Notes under the pieces: model-generated
Databases searched by the model: none
What the model was told of the DNA's origin: nothing
What the model saw: only the letters and a program-made list of their open reading frames with translations
DNA from: Clostridiales bacterium
GTDB lineage: Bacteria; Bacillota_E; Sulfobacillia; Sulfobacillales; JAIMBI01
Assembly (NCBI GenBank): GCA_027318915.1
Contig: DAHVOH010000016.1
Coordinates: 1 to 50,145, forward strand
Length of the DNA stretch: 50,145 nucleotides
Reading direction: 5' to 3'
Position numbers and translations under genes: made by a program
In this document: positions 24,965 through 32,892 of the stretch, piece after piece
How the letters are laid out: every line of letters starts with the position of its first letter
Numbering within the stretch: position 1 is the stretch's first letter

Positions 24965-24993
24965 TTGTGTCGGCGGTCGGTTTGGCGTATACC
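24965..24993 (+). promoter_or_regulatory. Candidate promoter of the 4-hydroxyphenylacetate operon
   Basis: TTGTGT (24965-24970), a 17-base spacer and TATACC (24988-24993) make a moderate sigma-A-type promoter 54 bases upstream of the first start codon. The -10 overlaps GTATACCATAC, which could be a second operator half. Confidence 0.45.
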
Positions 24994-25046
24994 ATACATC
25001 AAGCGGACGGCGGCCATGCCGCCGCGGCCGGGAGAGGGGGAGCGCC

Positions 25047-25535
25047 ATGGCGCCCCGACGCGCAGTGCCCAGGTTGGAGGACGTGATAGCCCGGCTCGAG
25101 CCGGAGAGTCTTTGCCTGTTGGCCTCGGTGGACGCGAGTGGGAGGCCGGAGTTGTCGGCCGTCTCCTGGCTCAAGGGGCGCCCGCCCGACGGCTTGGACC
25201 TGATGGTCGGGGCGAAGGCTCGACTGATTCGCAATTTGGCCCACCACACCGCCGTCACCCTGGCGGTCTTTCAGGAATCGGTCTACACGCTGGCAGGTAC
25301 GGCGCAGGTGGTCGAGAAACTGGTTCCGGGCCTTCCCGTGCCCTTGGCGCGCGTGCGGGTGCGCTTCGAGGCCGTGTATGACGGCCTGTTCACCGGCGGG
25401 CGTCTCACCGGCGCGCCCACGTTTGTAAAGCAGTACCCGATTAAACTGGCCAATCTGGACCGGCTGGTGGAGGAACGCTTGGCGGTGGGAGAGGGGGAAG
25501 CGGCTTTGGCCTCCTCGGGCCGGGCCCAGTCTTGA
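25047..25535 (+). CDS. Pyridoxamine 5'-phosphate oxidase-like FMN-binding split-barrel protein
   Basis: A 162-residue protein starting at ATG 25047 behind a purine-rich SD. The sequence LCLLASVDASGRPELSAVSWLKGRPPDGLDLMVGAKARLIRNLAHHTAVTLAV (shown here by its ends, about 22-75) follows the typical PNPOx-like barrel: a strand pair with GRPELS, then strand-turn-helix R-L-I-R-N-L, then the T-V-A-V strand. It would bind FMN or a related cofactor as a dimer. It is the first gene of the hpa operon, one base before the regulator. Because no hpaC flavin reductase is seen, it might supply reduced flavin to HpaB, but the family is diverse and this is a guess. Confidence 0.75.
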   Translation: MAPRRAVPRLEDVIARLEPESLCLLASVDASGRPELSAVSWLKGRPPDGLDLMVGAKARLIRNLAHHTAVTLAVFQESVYTLAGTAQVVEKLVPGLPVPLARVRVRFEAVYDGLFTGGRLTGAPTFVKQYPIKLANLDRLVEERLAVGEGEAALASSGRAQS

Positions 25536-25536
25536 C

Positions 25537-26244
25537 GTGAGCGACAAACCGCTGGGTGATAAGCCTGAGGCCTGGTTGAAGCATGAACGGGTGTACCGGG
25601 CCATTCGGGAGAACATGGCGCGTGGTCGCTATGGACCCGGCTTTCGGTTGGTGATTGACCAGCTGGCGCGGGAGTTGGGCACCAGTCCCATTCCGGTGCG
25701 CGAAGCGGTGCGGCGCCTGGAAGCCGAGGGCTTGGTGGCGTATGCCCGTCACGTGGGGTTTCAGGTGGTGGAGTTGGATGACCGCGCCCTGGCCGAGACG
25801 CTGGAGGCGCTCGGACCGTTGGAAGCCTGGGCGGTCGGGGTCGCGGCGCGCCGGATTCTCCCCGAGGCGATGGCGGATCTGCGCCAATTGGCCCGCGATC
25901 AGATGGCGGCGGTGGAAGATGGGGACATGATCCGCTATGGTCGTCTGGACCGGATCTTTCACGAGAAGCTGTGGGCGCCGTTGCCGAATCCGTATGCGGC
26001 CTCGCTGCTCACCCGAGCGTACGATCGGGCGGAAGCTATCCGGGTGGCGTTGTACACGGTCATTCCCGGGCGCGCGCGGCCCGAGATTCAAGAGCACCAT
26101 CAAATCCTGGAGACCATCTTCGAGCGGGGTCCGGTGCCGGTTTTGGAGCGGCTGGCGCGCGAGCATCGTCAGCGCACGGCCGATGCCGTACGGCTTTTGG
26201 ATGTGGTGACCCTGGGAGCGGGAGTCAGGGAGGAGCAGACGTGA
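25537..26244 (+). CDS. GntR-family (FadR/FCD) transcriptional regulator
   Basis: This 235-residue regulator has an N-terminal winged helix (about 12-75; LVIDQLARELGTSPIPVREAVRRLEAEGLV is the recognition region, with SPIPVREALRRL-type helix) and a C-terminal all-helical FCD effector domain (about 85-225) with acidic/His residues (FHEKLW, EEHHQILE-type) that usually bind a metal and a carboxylate ligand. The start is GTG 25537, one base after the previous stop; the stop overlaps the next gene by GTGA. It is almost certainly the local repressor of the operon, responding to a pathway acid. Target candidate: the palindromes at 24923-24940. Confidence 0.9.
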   Translation: MSDKPLGDKPEAWLKHERVYRAIRENMARGRYGPGFRLVIDQLARELGTSPIPVREAVRRLEAEGLVAYARHVGFQVVELDDRALAETLEALGPLEAWAVGVAARRILPEAMADLRQLARDQMAAVEDGDMIRYGRLDRIFHEKLWAPLPNPYAASLLTRAYDRAEAIRVALYTVIPGRARPEIQEHHQILETIFERGPVPVLERLAREHRQRTADAVRLLDVVTLGAGVREEQT

Positions 26245-27158
26245 GCAGCATTCAGGAGCGGCTTCGGGGGTCCATCGTGCCCCTGGTAACACCGTTCGAC
26301 GATCAAAATCGATTGGACCTTGCGACCCTCCGGACCCTCATCGACTGGCAGATTCGCGAAGGCAGCCACGGGATTTCGGTGGGGGGCACCACCGGTGAGC
26401 CGTCCGCTCTTTCCCTGGAGGAGCGGAAGACCCAGATGCGCGTCACGACGGAGCATGTGGCCGGCCGGGTGCCGGTTCTGCTCGGCAGCGGGTCCAACAA
26501 CATCACGGAAACGCTGGAATTGACCCAGTATGCGCGGGAGCTTGGAGCCGACGCCGCGCTGGTTATCGTGCCCTACTACAATCGTCCCAGTCAGGAAGGA
26601 CTGTTCCAGCACTTTTACACCGTCGCCCGTTCGGTCCCCGATCTGCCCATTGTCATCTACAACATCCCGGGGCGGACCGCCGCCAACATGGAGCCGGCCA
26701 CGATGAAGCGCCTGCGCAAGGCGGCTCCCAACATCGTCGGGGTCAAGGAAGCCAACCGGGACTTCGAACAGGTGTCCAACGTGCTGCAGGCCTGCGGCCG
26801 GGATTTTCTGGTCTACTCGGGCATTGAGGCGCTCTGCTATCCGATGCTGATGGTGGGGGGCGCGGGCCACGTGTCGGCGACGGCCAATATTCTGCCCGGC
26901 AAAGTGGCGGCCCTCTACAATCTGGTGCGGGAGGGCAACTGGAAGGAGGCGCTGAACCTCCACTACGAACTGCTGCCCATCAATCAGGCGCTGTTCTGGG
27001 AGACCAACCCCGCTCCGGTCAAGTCGGCCCTGGGGATGATGCGGCGCATCCGCCCCCATCTCCGCCTGCCGCTGGTGCCCATCACCGACGCGCATGCCAA
27101 GGCGTTGGAGGAGCTTCTCATCCGCTACGGCCTGATCGAGGAGGAGGTGAAGGCGTGA
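26241..27158 (+). CDS. DapA-family pyruvate-dependent aldolase, probable HpaI-equivalent
   Basis: A 305-residue class I aldolase/lyase of the dihydrodipicolinate synthase fold. The catalytic set is visible: GGTTGEPS (48-55), PYYNRP (111-116), Y140 and R145 in IYNIPGRT, and the Schiff-base Lys169 in VGVKEAN. Lysine synthesis (DapA) is unlikely in this position: the gene sits between the operon's regulator and hpaG/hpaE/hpaB/hpaD, all homoprotocatechuate meta-cleavage genes. It therefore probably performs the last cleavage, 2,4-dihydroxyhept-2-enedioate to pyruvate and succinic semialdehyde, replacing the unrelated HpcH/HpaI aldolase. It overlaps both neighbours by 4 bases. The specific activity is inference. 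Confidence 0.82.
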   Translation: MSSIQERLRGSIVPLVTPFDDQNRLDLATLRTLIDWQIREGSHGISVGGTTGEPSALSLEERKTQMRVTTEHVAGRVPVLLGSGSNNITETLELTQYARELGADAALVIVPYYNRPSQEGLFQHFYTVARSVPDLPIVIYNIPGRTAANMEPATMKRLRKAAPNIVGVKEANRDFEQVSNVLQACGRDFLVYSGIEALCYPMLMVGGAGHVSATANILPGKVAALYNLVREGNWKEALNLHYELLPINQALFWETNPAPVKSALGMMRRIRPHLRLPLVPITDAHAKALEELLIRYGLIEEEVKA

Positions 27159-27913
27159 GACTGGCCCGAATTCAGGCCGAGGGGCGCGTGCTGCGGGCCC
27201 ATCTGCGGGAGGACGGGCAGCTGGAGGCGGGGGGGCGCGGGTGGGACCCCGGTCAGGTGGCGTTCCTGCCGCCGCTTGAGCCGCGCACGGTGATTGGACT
27301 GGCGCTCAATTATGCCGATCATGCGACCGAGCTGGCGTTGGACAAGCCCGAGGAGCCGGCCCTGTTCATGAAATCCCTCTCCAGCTTGATCGGGCACAAG
27401 GCTCCGGTGGTCTATCCGTCCGGCGCCCAGCACTGCCACTATGAGACGGAACTGGCGGTGGTGATGGGGGGCAGCGCGCGCCGGGTGCCGGCCCGACACG
27501 CGCTGGATTATGTGCTCGGATATACGGTCGCCAACGACTTCACGTGCCGGGACTTTGTCAAAAACGTGTTTCGTCCGCCCGTGAAGGCCAAGGGCTTCGA
27601 CACGTTCGGGCCGCTCGGTCCCTATCTGGTCACCGCCGACGAAGTGGGCGACCCGGGCCGCCTGCGCCTGACCACGCATGTCAACGGGCAGCTGCGCCAG
27701 GAGGGCAATACGCGCGACCTGGTCTACAGCGTGCCCGCCCTCATCGAGTACCTGTCCTATTTCATGACCTTAGAGCCGGGAGATGTCATTCTCACCGGGA
27801 CGCCGCGCGGCATCTCGCCCGTGCATCCCGGCGACTGGATGGTGTCCGAGGTGGAGGGCGTGGGTCGACTGGAGAACCCGGTGGTGGCCGAAGAGCCGGC
27901 GCCGCCGGTCTGA
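27155..27913 (+). CDS. hpaG: Fumarylacetoacetate hydrolase-family HpaG-type isomerase/decarboxylase
   Basis: A 252-residue single-domain FAH-family protein. In homoprotocatechuate degradation HpaG decarboxylates 5-oxopent-3-ene-1,2,5-tricarboxylate and isomerises the product. Family residues: IGLALNYADHATEL near 50-63, FMKSLSSLIGH, the metal-binding Glu pair in HYETELAVVMG, and the metal Asp in NDFTCRDFV, ending with the GDVILTGTPRGISPV motif. E. coli HpaG carries two such domains in one chain; here there is one, so either the enzyme is a homodimer doing both steps or a second half lies elsewhere. The start is GTG 27155, overlapping the DapA-like stop. Confidence 0.87.
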   Translation: MRLARIQAEGRVLRAHLREDGQLEAGGRGWDPGQVAFLPPLEPRTVIGLALNYADHATELALDKPEEPALFMKSLSSLIGHKAPVVYPSGAQHCHYETELAVVMGGSARRVPARHALDYVLGYTVANDFTCRDFVKNVFRPPVKAKGFDTFGPLGPYLVTADEVGDPGRLRLTTHVNGQLRQEGNTRDLVYSVPALIEYLSYFMTLEPGDVILTGTPRGISPVHPGDWMVSEVEGVGRLENPVVAEEPAPPV

Positions 27914-27956
27914 CGGCACCGTGGCGGGGCGGGCCGGGGCGGAAGAGGAGGAGTGG

Positions 27957-29456
27957 ATGAGCGAGGAGGACGCGCGGCGGCATGTGCGGCGGGTGCCGCT
28001 CTATATCGGTGGCACGTTTCGCGAGGCGCGGGCGGGGCGGTGGTTTCCGAGTCTCAACCCGACCACCAACGCGGTGCTGACCGAGGTGGCGGAGGGACGG
28101 GCGGAGGATGTGGGTGACGCGGTGGACAGCGCCCTGGCCGCGTTTCGCGAGGGACCCTGGCCGCGCTGGTCCGGCGCCGAGCGCGCCCGCCATCTTCGCC
28201 GCATCGCCGATCTGATGATGGAGGATCAGGACGCGCTGGCGCTTCTGGAAACGCTGGACACCGGCATTCCCATCGCCCAGACGCGCGGACAGGTGAGTCG
28301 CGCGGCGGAGAACTTCCGCTTCTTTGCCGATCAGGCGACCCACCTGACCGGCGAGACCTTCCCGGTCGAAGGGCGCTTCCTCAATTACAGCCTGCGCCAG
28401 CCGGTCGGGGTGGCGGGGTTGATTACGCCGTGGAACACGCCGCTGATGCTGGAGTGCTGGAAGATTGCGCCGTGCCTCGCCGCCGGCAACACGGCGGTGC
28501 TCAAGCCGGCCGAATGGTCCCCGCTGACGGCCGATCGGTTAGCCCGCATCATCGATGCGGCCCAGCTGCCGCCGGGCGTGTTCAATGTCGTGCACGGCTA
28601 CGGCGAAACAGCCGGCGCGGCGCTGGTGGCGCATCCCGCCGTCCGACTCATCTCCTTCACGGGCGAGACGTCCACCGGGCGGGAGATCCTGCGCAACGGC
28701 GCCGCCGGCTTGAAGCGCTTCTCCATGGAGCTCGGCGGCAAGTCTCCGGTGCTGGTCTTCGCCGATGCCAACCTGGAGCGGGCGCTGGACGCCACCCTCT
28801 ACGGCATGTTCACGCTGAACGGCGAACGCTGCACGGCCGGATCGCGCCTGCTCCTGGACCGTCGGCTGGTTGACACGTTCGTGCCGGCCCTGCTGGACCG
28901 GGTGCGGTCCATCCGCGTCGGCGATCCGTTCGATCCCACGACCGAGTTGGGACCCCTGATCCATCCCGAGCACTGGGAACGGGTTAACGGATATCTGGAC
29001 ATCGCTCGGGAGGAGGGGGCCACAGTGGCGGTCGGTGGCCGGCGGCCCCCGGACCGGAGCGGCGGCAACTTCCTGGAAGCCACCGTCTTGACCGACGTCC
29101 GACCGGGGATGCGCGTGGAGCAAGAAGAGATCTTCGGGCCGGTCCTGACGGTCCTGTCCTTCGCGGACGAGGCGGACGCGCTCGCCATTGCCAACGATGT
29201 GCGCTACGGCTTGGCCGCGTATGTGTGGACGGAGAATCTTGCCCGGGCCCACAATCTGGCCGCCGCTCTGGAGGTGGGCATGGTGTGGGTCAACTCGCCC
29301 AACGTGCGCGATCTGCGCACGCCGTTCGGCGGTGCCAAGGACAGCGGCATCGGCCGTGAGGGGGGCGACTACAGCTTCGAGTTTTACACCGAACAGAAGT
29401 CCGTTCAGGTAGCGTTGGCGCCGCCGCCCATTTTGCAGGTGGGGGCGCGCCGGTAA
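27957..29456 (+). CDS. hpaE: 5-carboxymethyl-2-hydroxymuconate semialdehyde dehydrogenase
   Basis: A 499-residue NAD-dependent aldehyde dehydrogenase. The ALDH core is complete: ITPWNTPLMLECWKIAPCL (Asn transition-state residue), KPAEWSP, SFTGETSTG (cofactor), MELGGKSP with the general-base Glu, GERCTAG with the nucleophilic Cys, and EEIFGPV. The downstream genes (hpaB, hpaD) make the semialdehyde substrate, so HpaE is the likely identity; sequence alone would allow other hydroxymuconic-semialdehyde dehydrogenases. The start is ATG 27957 behind a long GGAAGAGGAGGAG. It lies 43 bases after hpaG. Confidence 0.88.
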   Translation: MSEEDARRHVRRVPLYIGGTFREARAGRWFPSLNPTTNAVLTEVAEGRAEDVGDAVDSALAAFREGPWPRWSGAERARHLRRIADLMMEDQDALALLETLDTGIPIAQTRGQVSRAAENFRFFADQATHLTGETFPVEGRFLNYSLRQPVGVAGLITPWNTPLMLECWKIAPCLAAGNTAVLKPAEWSPLTADRLARIIDAAQLPPGVFNVVHGYGETAGAALVAHPAVRLISFTGETSTGREILRNGAAGLKRFSMELGGKSPVLVFADANLERALDATLYGMFTLNGERCTAGSRLLLDRRLVDTFVPALLDRVRSIRVGDPFDPTTELGPLIHPEHWERVNGYLDIAREEGATVAVGGRRPPDRSGGNFLEATVLTDVRPGMRVEQEEIFGPVLTVLSFADEADALAIANDVRYGLAAYVWTENLARAHNLAAALEVGMVWVNSPNVRDLRTPFGGAKDSGIGREGGDYSFEFYTEQKSVQVALAPPPILQVGARR

Positions 29457-29494
29457 ATCGGGTCGACTATTTCACGCTGGAGGAGCGATGCCAC

Positions 29495-30985
29495 ATGGGG
29501 GCGCGGACCGGTGCCCAGTACTTGGCCCAGCTGAATGACACGCCGCGGGAGCTTTGGATAGACGGCAGCCGGATTACCAGCCGCGTCACGGACCACCCCG
29601 CCTTCGGCCATATCGCCGAGAGCGTCGCCGCACTGTACGATCTGCAGCATGTGCCGGAGCTTCGCGACACGATGACCTACACCTCGCCCTTGACCGGAGA
29701 CCGGGTGGGGATGTCCTTTCTCATTCCCCGCACCCGGGACGACCTGGTGCGACGTCGGCGAATGATGGAGGAGTGGGCCAATTTCTCCGGCGGCATCATG
29801 GGGCGGACGCCCGACTATTTGAACGCCGACGTGATGGGCCTGGCCTCGGCGGCGCCGTTTTTCGGCCAGAACGACCCCCGCTTCCAGGAAAACATTCAAA
29901 AGTACTATGAGTACGTGCGCGAAAACGATCTGTGTCTCACGCACACGCTCATCAACCCGCAGGCCAATCGCGGGGCCAGCCTGAGCCAGCAGGCCGATCC
30001 GTATCTGGCGGCCCGCATCGTCGAGAAGACGGCCGACGGCGTGGTGATCCGCGGCGCGCGCATGCTGGCCACGCTGCCGGTGGCCGACGAGGTGTTGGTG
30101 TTTCCGTCGACCGTCATCCGGGCCGCCGAGGAGGACCGACCCTACGCCTACGCCTTTGCCCTGCCGCTGTCCACACCGGGCGTCCGCCTCATCTGCCGCG
30201 AATCGTTCGACTACGGCAAGTCGCATTTCGACCATCCCTTGGGCTCGCGCTTCGAGGAGATGGACTGCATGGTGGTTTTCAACGACGTGCTGGTGCCGTG
30301 GGACCGGGTGTTTCTGCTGGAGGACGGGGAGCTTTGCAATCGGCTGTACACCGACACCGACGCCACCGTGCATATGACGCACCAAGTGGTCGTGAAGAAC
30401 ATTGCCAAAGCGGAATTTGTGCTGGGTGTGGCGTCGCTCATGGTGGACACCATCGGCATCGAGCAATTTCAACACGTGCAGGAAAAAGTGGCCGAGATTA
30501 TCAAGGCGGTGGAGACGCAGAAGGCGTTTGTGGCGGCGGCCGAGGCCCACGCGCATGAGAACCGCTGGGGCGTGATGACCCCGGACTGGATGCCGCTCAA
30601 CATGGCCCGCAACACGTTTCCGTATGTGTACCCGCGGTTGGTCGAAATCGTCCAGCAGCTGGGAGCCAGCGGCCTGATGGCGATTCCCACCGAGAAGGAT
30701 CTGGAGAATCCCGCGCTGCGGCCCGACATCGATCGGTACTACCAGGCCAAGAACACCCCGGCGGCCGATCGCATCCGGCTCTTTCGCCTGGCGTGGGATT
30801 TGTCGGTCTCCACCTTCGCCGGACGGCAGACGCTGTACGAACGCTTCTTCTTTGGAGACCCGGTGCGGATGGCGGGCGCGCTCTACTTCAGCTACGACAA
30901 AAATCCCATGAAAGAGCGGGTGCGGCGCTTCCTGGATCGCACGCCCATCCCCGAGCCGCCCGAAACGGGATCGGGCCTCGCCTAG
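29495..30985 (+). CDS. hpaB: 4-hydroxyphenylacetate 3-monooxygenase, oxygenase component
   Basis: A 496-residue FADH2-dependent aromatic hydroxylase that turns 4-hydroxyphenylacetate into homoprotocatechuate using O2 and reduced flavin. Family segments: MGARTGAQYLAQLND at the N terminus, TSPLTGDRVGMSFL, GRTPDYLNADVMG, the active-site THTLINPQANR with its catalytic His, GARMLATLP, and LVPWDRVFL. The C terminus follows the acyl-CoA-dehydrogenase-like fold (FAGRQTLYERFFFGDPVRM). The start is ATG 29495 with GGAGGAG upstream. It requires a flavin reductase (HpaC); none of the usual type is in the window. It lies 38 bases after hpaE. Confidence 0.94.
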   Translation: MGARTGAQYLAQLNDTPRELWIDGSRITSRVTDHPAFGHIAESVAALYDLQHVPELRDTMTYTSPLTGDRVGMSFLIPRTRDDLVRRRRMMEEWANFSGGIMGRTPDYLNADVMGLASAAPFFGQNDPRFQENIQKYYEYVRENDLCLTHTLINPQANRGASLSQQADPYLAARIVEKTADGVVIRGARMLATLPVADEVLVFPSTVIRAAEEDRPYAYAFALPLSTPGVRLICRESFDYGKSHFDHPLGSRFEEMDCMVVFNDVLVPWDRVFLLEDGELCNRLYTDTDATVHMTHQVVVKNIAKAEFVLGVASLMVDTIGIEQFQHVQEKVAEIIKAVETQKAFVAAAEAHAHENRWGVMTPDWMPLNMARNTFPYVYPRLVEIVQQLGASGLMAIPTEKDLENPALRPDIDRYYQAKNTPAADRIRLFRLAWDLSVSTFAGRQTLYERFFFGDPVRMAGALYFSYDKNPMKERVRRFLDRTPIPEPPETGSGLA

Positions 30986-31045
30986 ACCGTGCGGCAGCAC
31001 CCTGACCGTGGCAATCGGACCGTTCGAGGGGAGGGAGGCTGGACC

Positions 31046-32038
31046 GTGAACATCCTGCGCACCAGTCACGTGGAGTATCGGGTGACGGACCTGGACCGGG
31101 CCCGCCGGTTCTGGGTGGACCGGGTGGGCTTCGTGGAGACCGAACACGACGGGCGGCATGCGTATTTGCGCGGGCTGGAAGACCGTTACCACCATTCGGT
31201 GGCCCTGACGCAAGGGGAGAGCCCGGGGTTGGCCCATGTGGCGTTTCGCGTGGGGCAGGCGGCGGACCTGGAGGCGTTGGCGGAGTTGGCGGCTCGGGAG
31301 GGCCTTTGGCGGCGGTTTGTGGAGCCGGAGACCGAGCGGGCGGTGGGACGGGCGCTGCGGGTGATGGATCCCTTCGGATTTCCCGTCGAGTTCGTCCATG
31401 AGACGGCGTACGTCGATTGGAAGCTGCAGGCGTACGATGAATATCACGGCGCGGCCGTCATGCGGCTGGACCATGTCAACTATGTCACCCCCCATATTGA
31501 AGCGGCGTCGCGCTGGTACCAGGAGCGTCTCGGATTTCAGTGCTCGGAGTGCACGGTGAGCCGCGACGCCGACGGAGTCGAGCACATCTGGGGCGCGTGG
31601 CTCAGGCGCAAGCAAACGTCGCATGACCTGGCCATCTCCAACGGGCGCGGTCCCCGTTTCCACCATGCGGCGTTTATTGCCCACAGCCCCGAGACGCTGC
31701 TGCATGTGGCCGATGTCCTGGCCGCCACCGGCCACGTCGGCAACATGGAGCGAGGACCCGGACGGCACGGCACCACCAATGCGTTCTTTCTGTACCTGCG
31801 CGATCCGGACGGCAATCGATTCGAACTGTTTACCGGGGACTACCTGGTGGCGGACCCCGATTGGCCCACGGTGAAATGGGATCTGAACGATCCGCGGCGG
31901 GCCACATTCTGGGGAGCCGAGGCGCCGCCCCGCTGGTTCAACGAAGCGATGGGCGCCCGCCACTGGGAGACGGACGAGGAGGCTCCCCTCGAGGAGCCCA
32001 CCCTGCCGGACCGGCCGGCCGGCATCCCCCGGACCTGA
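31046..32038 (+). CDS. hpaD: 3,4-dihydroxyphenylacetate 2,3-dioxygenase (extradiol, VOC family)
   Basis: A 330-residue type I extradiol ring-cleavage dioxygenase with two vicinal-oxygen-chelate modules (about 1-120 and 135-290). The metal triad is readable: H143 in LDHVNYVTPH, H206 or H207 in FHHAAF, and E260 in DGNRFELFTGDY. The C-terminal tail YLVADPDWPTVKWDLNDP is typical of homoprotocatechuate 2,3-dioxygenases (Fe- or Mn-dependent). It opens the ring produced by HpaB to the semialdehyde used by HpaE. The start is GTG 31046 behind GGGAGGGAGG. Confidence 0.93.
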   Translation: MNILRTSHVEYRVTDLDRARRFWVDRVGFVETEHDGRHAYLRGLEDRYHHSVALTQGESPGLAHVAFRVGQAADLEALAELAAREGLWRRFVEPETERAVGRALRVMDPFGFPVEFVHETAYVDWKLQAYDEYHGAAVMRLDHVNYVTPHIEAASRWYQERLGFQCSECTVSRDADGVEHIWGAWLRRKQTSHDLAISNGRGPRFHHAAFIAHSPETLLHVADVLAATGHVGNMERGPGRHGTTNAFFLYLRDPDGNRFELFTGDYLVADPDWPTVKWDLNDPRRATFWGAEAPPRWFNEAMGARHWETDEEAPLEEPTLPDRPAGIPRT

Positions 32039-32141
32039 GCCGGGCTGCCGGACGGCGGGGGAGCGTGTCGGGAAGAGTACAATGGATACAGTGGAGAGGA
32101 TCGAGGACAGGCCCTTGGGCACGGGGAAAGCGAGGGACATC

Positions 32142-32822
32142 ATGGCGACGACGGAGACAACGATGAGTCGGGATCGACTGATTGCCGACCTGATCGAGGC
32201 AACCGATTTTCTGAAGCAGGGCGGCCTCTTGGGGCGGCGGAGCCACGCCAACCTCTCGGCTCGCTGGGGCGCCGACCGCATGGTGCTGACCCGCGGCGGC
32301 AACGTTCAGGATTTGACCCCGGCATCTTTTGCCGTGGTGGGTTTGGACGGCACGGTGCTGGAGGGTGAAGTGGATCCCGGGAACCAAGAGATCGTGGAGA
32401 TGCACGCGGGCGTCTACCGCCTGCGCCCCGACGTGGGCGCGGTCATTCACACCCATGCGCCCCATCTGACGGCGTTCGCCATTGCGCACGAGCCGCTGCC
32501 GTTGGCCTACGAGCCGCTGCTCCGGTTCGGCCTGCGCGAGCCGGTGCCGGTCGTCCCCTGGGCGCCGCGCGGCTCGGAGGCGTCGGTGGGGGGGATTCTG
32601 CGCATGGCCGAGAGCCACCCGGACCTGTCCGCCGTGCTGCTGGCCAATCATGGAGTCCTGGTGTTCCACAAGACCCCGGCCAGCACGGCTGGCCTGCTGG
32701 GGACGCTGGAAGAGGCCGCCGAGCTGAGCCTGATGGCCAAGACCTTGGGCGAGCCGCGCCCGTTTCCGGACAGCGCGGTCGCCCAGGTCAAGGAGCGCAT
32801 GGCCGCCTTCCATCGGGCCTGA
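32142..32822 (+). CDS. Class II aldolase/adducin-family protein, last gene of the hpa operon
   Basis: A 226-residue class II aldolase-like protein (start ATG 32142; ATGs at 32082 and 32163 are alternatives). Typical segments: RRSHANLSARWG (substrate loop), LTRGGNVQDLTP, then EIVEMHAGVYRLRPDVGAVIHTHAPHLTA with the catalytic Glu region and HTH zinc ligands, and a third zinc His in LLANHGVLVFH. It follows hpaD by 103 bases and precedes the operon-end hairpin, so it probably works on a pathway product or a related aromatic-derived aldol. Whether it or the DapA-like gene is the true final aldolase is unclear. Confidence 0.82.
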   Translation: MATTETTMSRDRLIADLIEATDFLKQGGLLGRRSHANLSARWGADRMVLTRGGNVQDLTPASFAVVGLDGTVLEGEVDPGNQEIVEMHAGVYRLRPDVGAVIHTHAPHLTAFAIAHEPLPLAYEPLLRFGLREPVPVVPWAPRGSEASVGGILRMAESHPDLSAVLLANHGVLVFHKTPASTAGLLGTLEEAAELSLMAKTLGEPRPFPDSAVAQVKERMAAFHRA

Positions 32823-32840
32823 GCCGTCGGGAATCAAGCT

Positions 32841-32873
32841 AGGGGCCGGCGAGGGTCAACCTCGCCGGCCCCT
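32841..32873. terminator. Bidirectional hairpin between the hpa operon and the VIT/CCC1 gene
   Basis: AGGGGCCGGCGAGG-GTCAA-CCTCGCCGGCCCCT is a perfect 14-bp stem with a 5-base loop located between two convergent genes, 18 bases after one stop and 19 bases before the other. It probably ends both transcripts. Only a short TTC follows on the plus strand, no long T-run. Confidence 0.78.
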
Positions 32874-32892
32874 TCATGAACGGATGGCCCGG

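Noticed and set aside
29405..32302. Very long open frame on the minus strand (over 900 codons) opposite hpaB and hpaD
   Set aside because: It is antisense to three genes with clear family motifs. Its translation is His/Arg/Gln-rich and matches no family; it arises from high GC at third positions.
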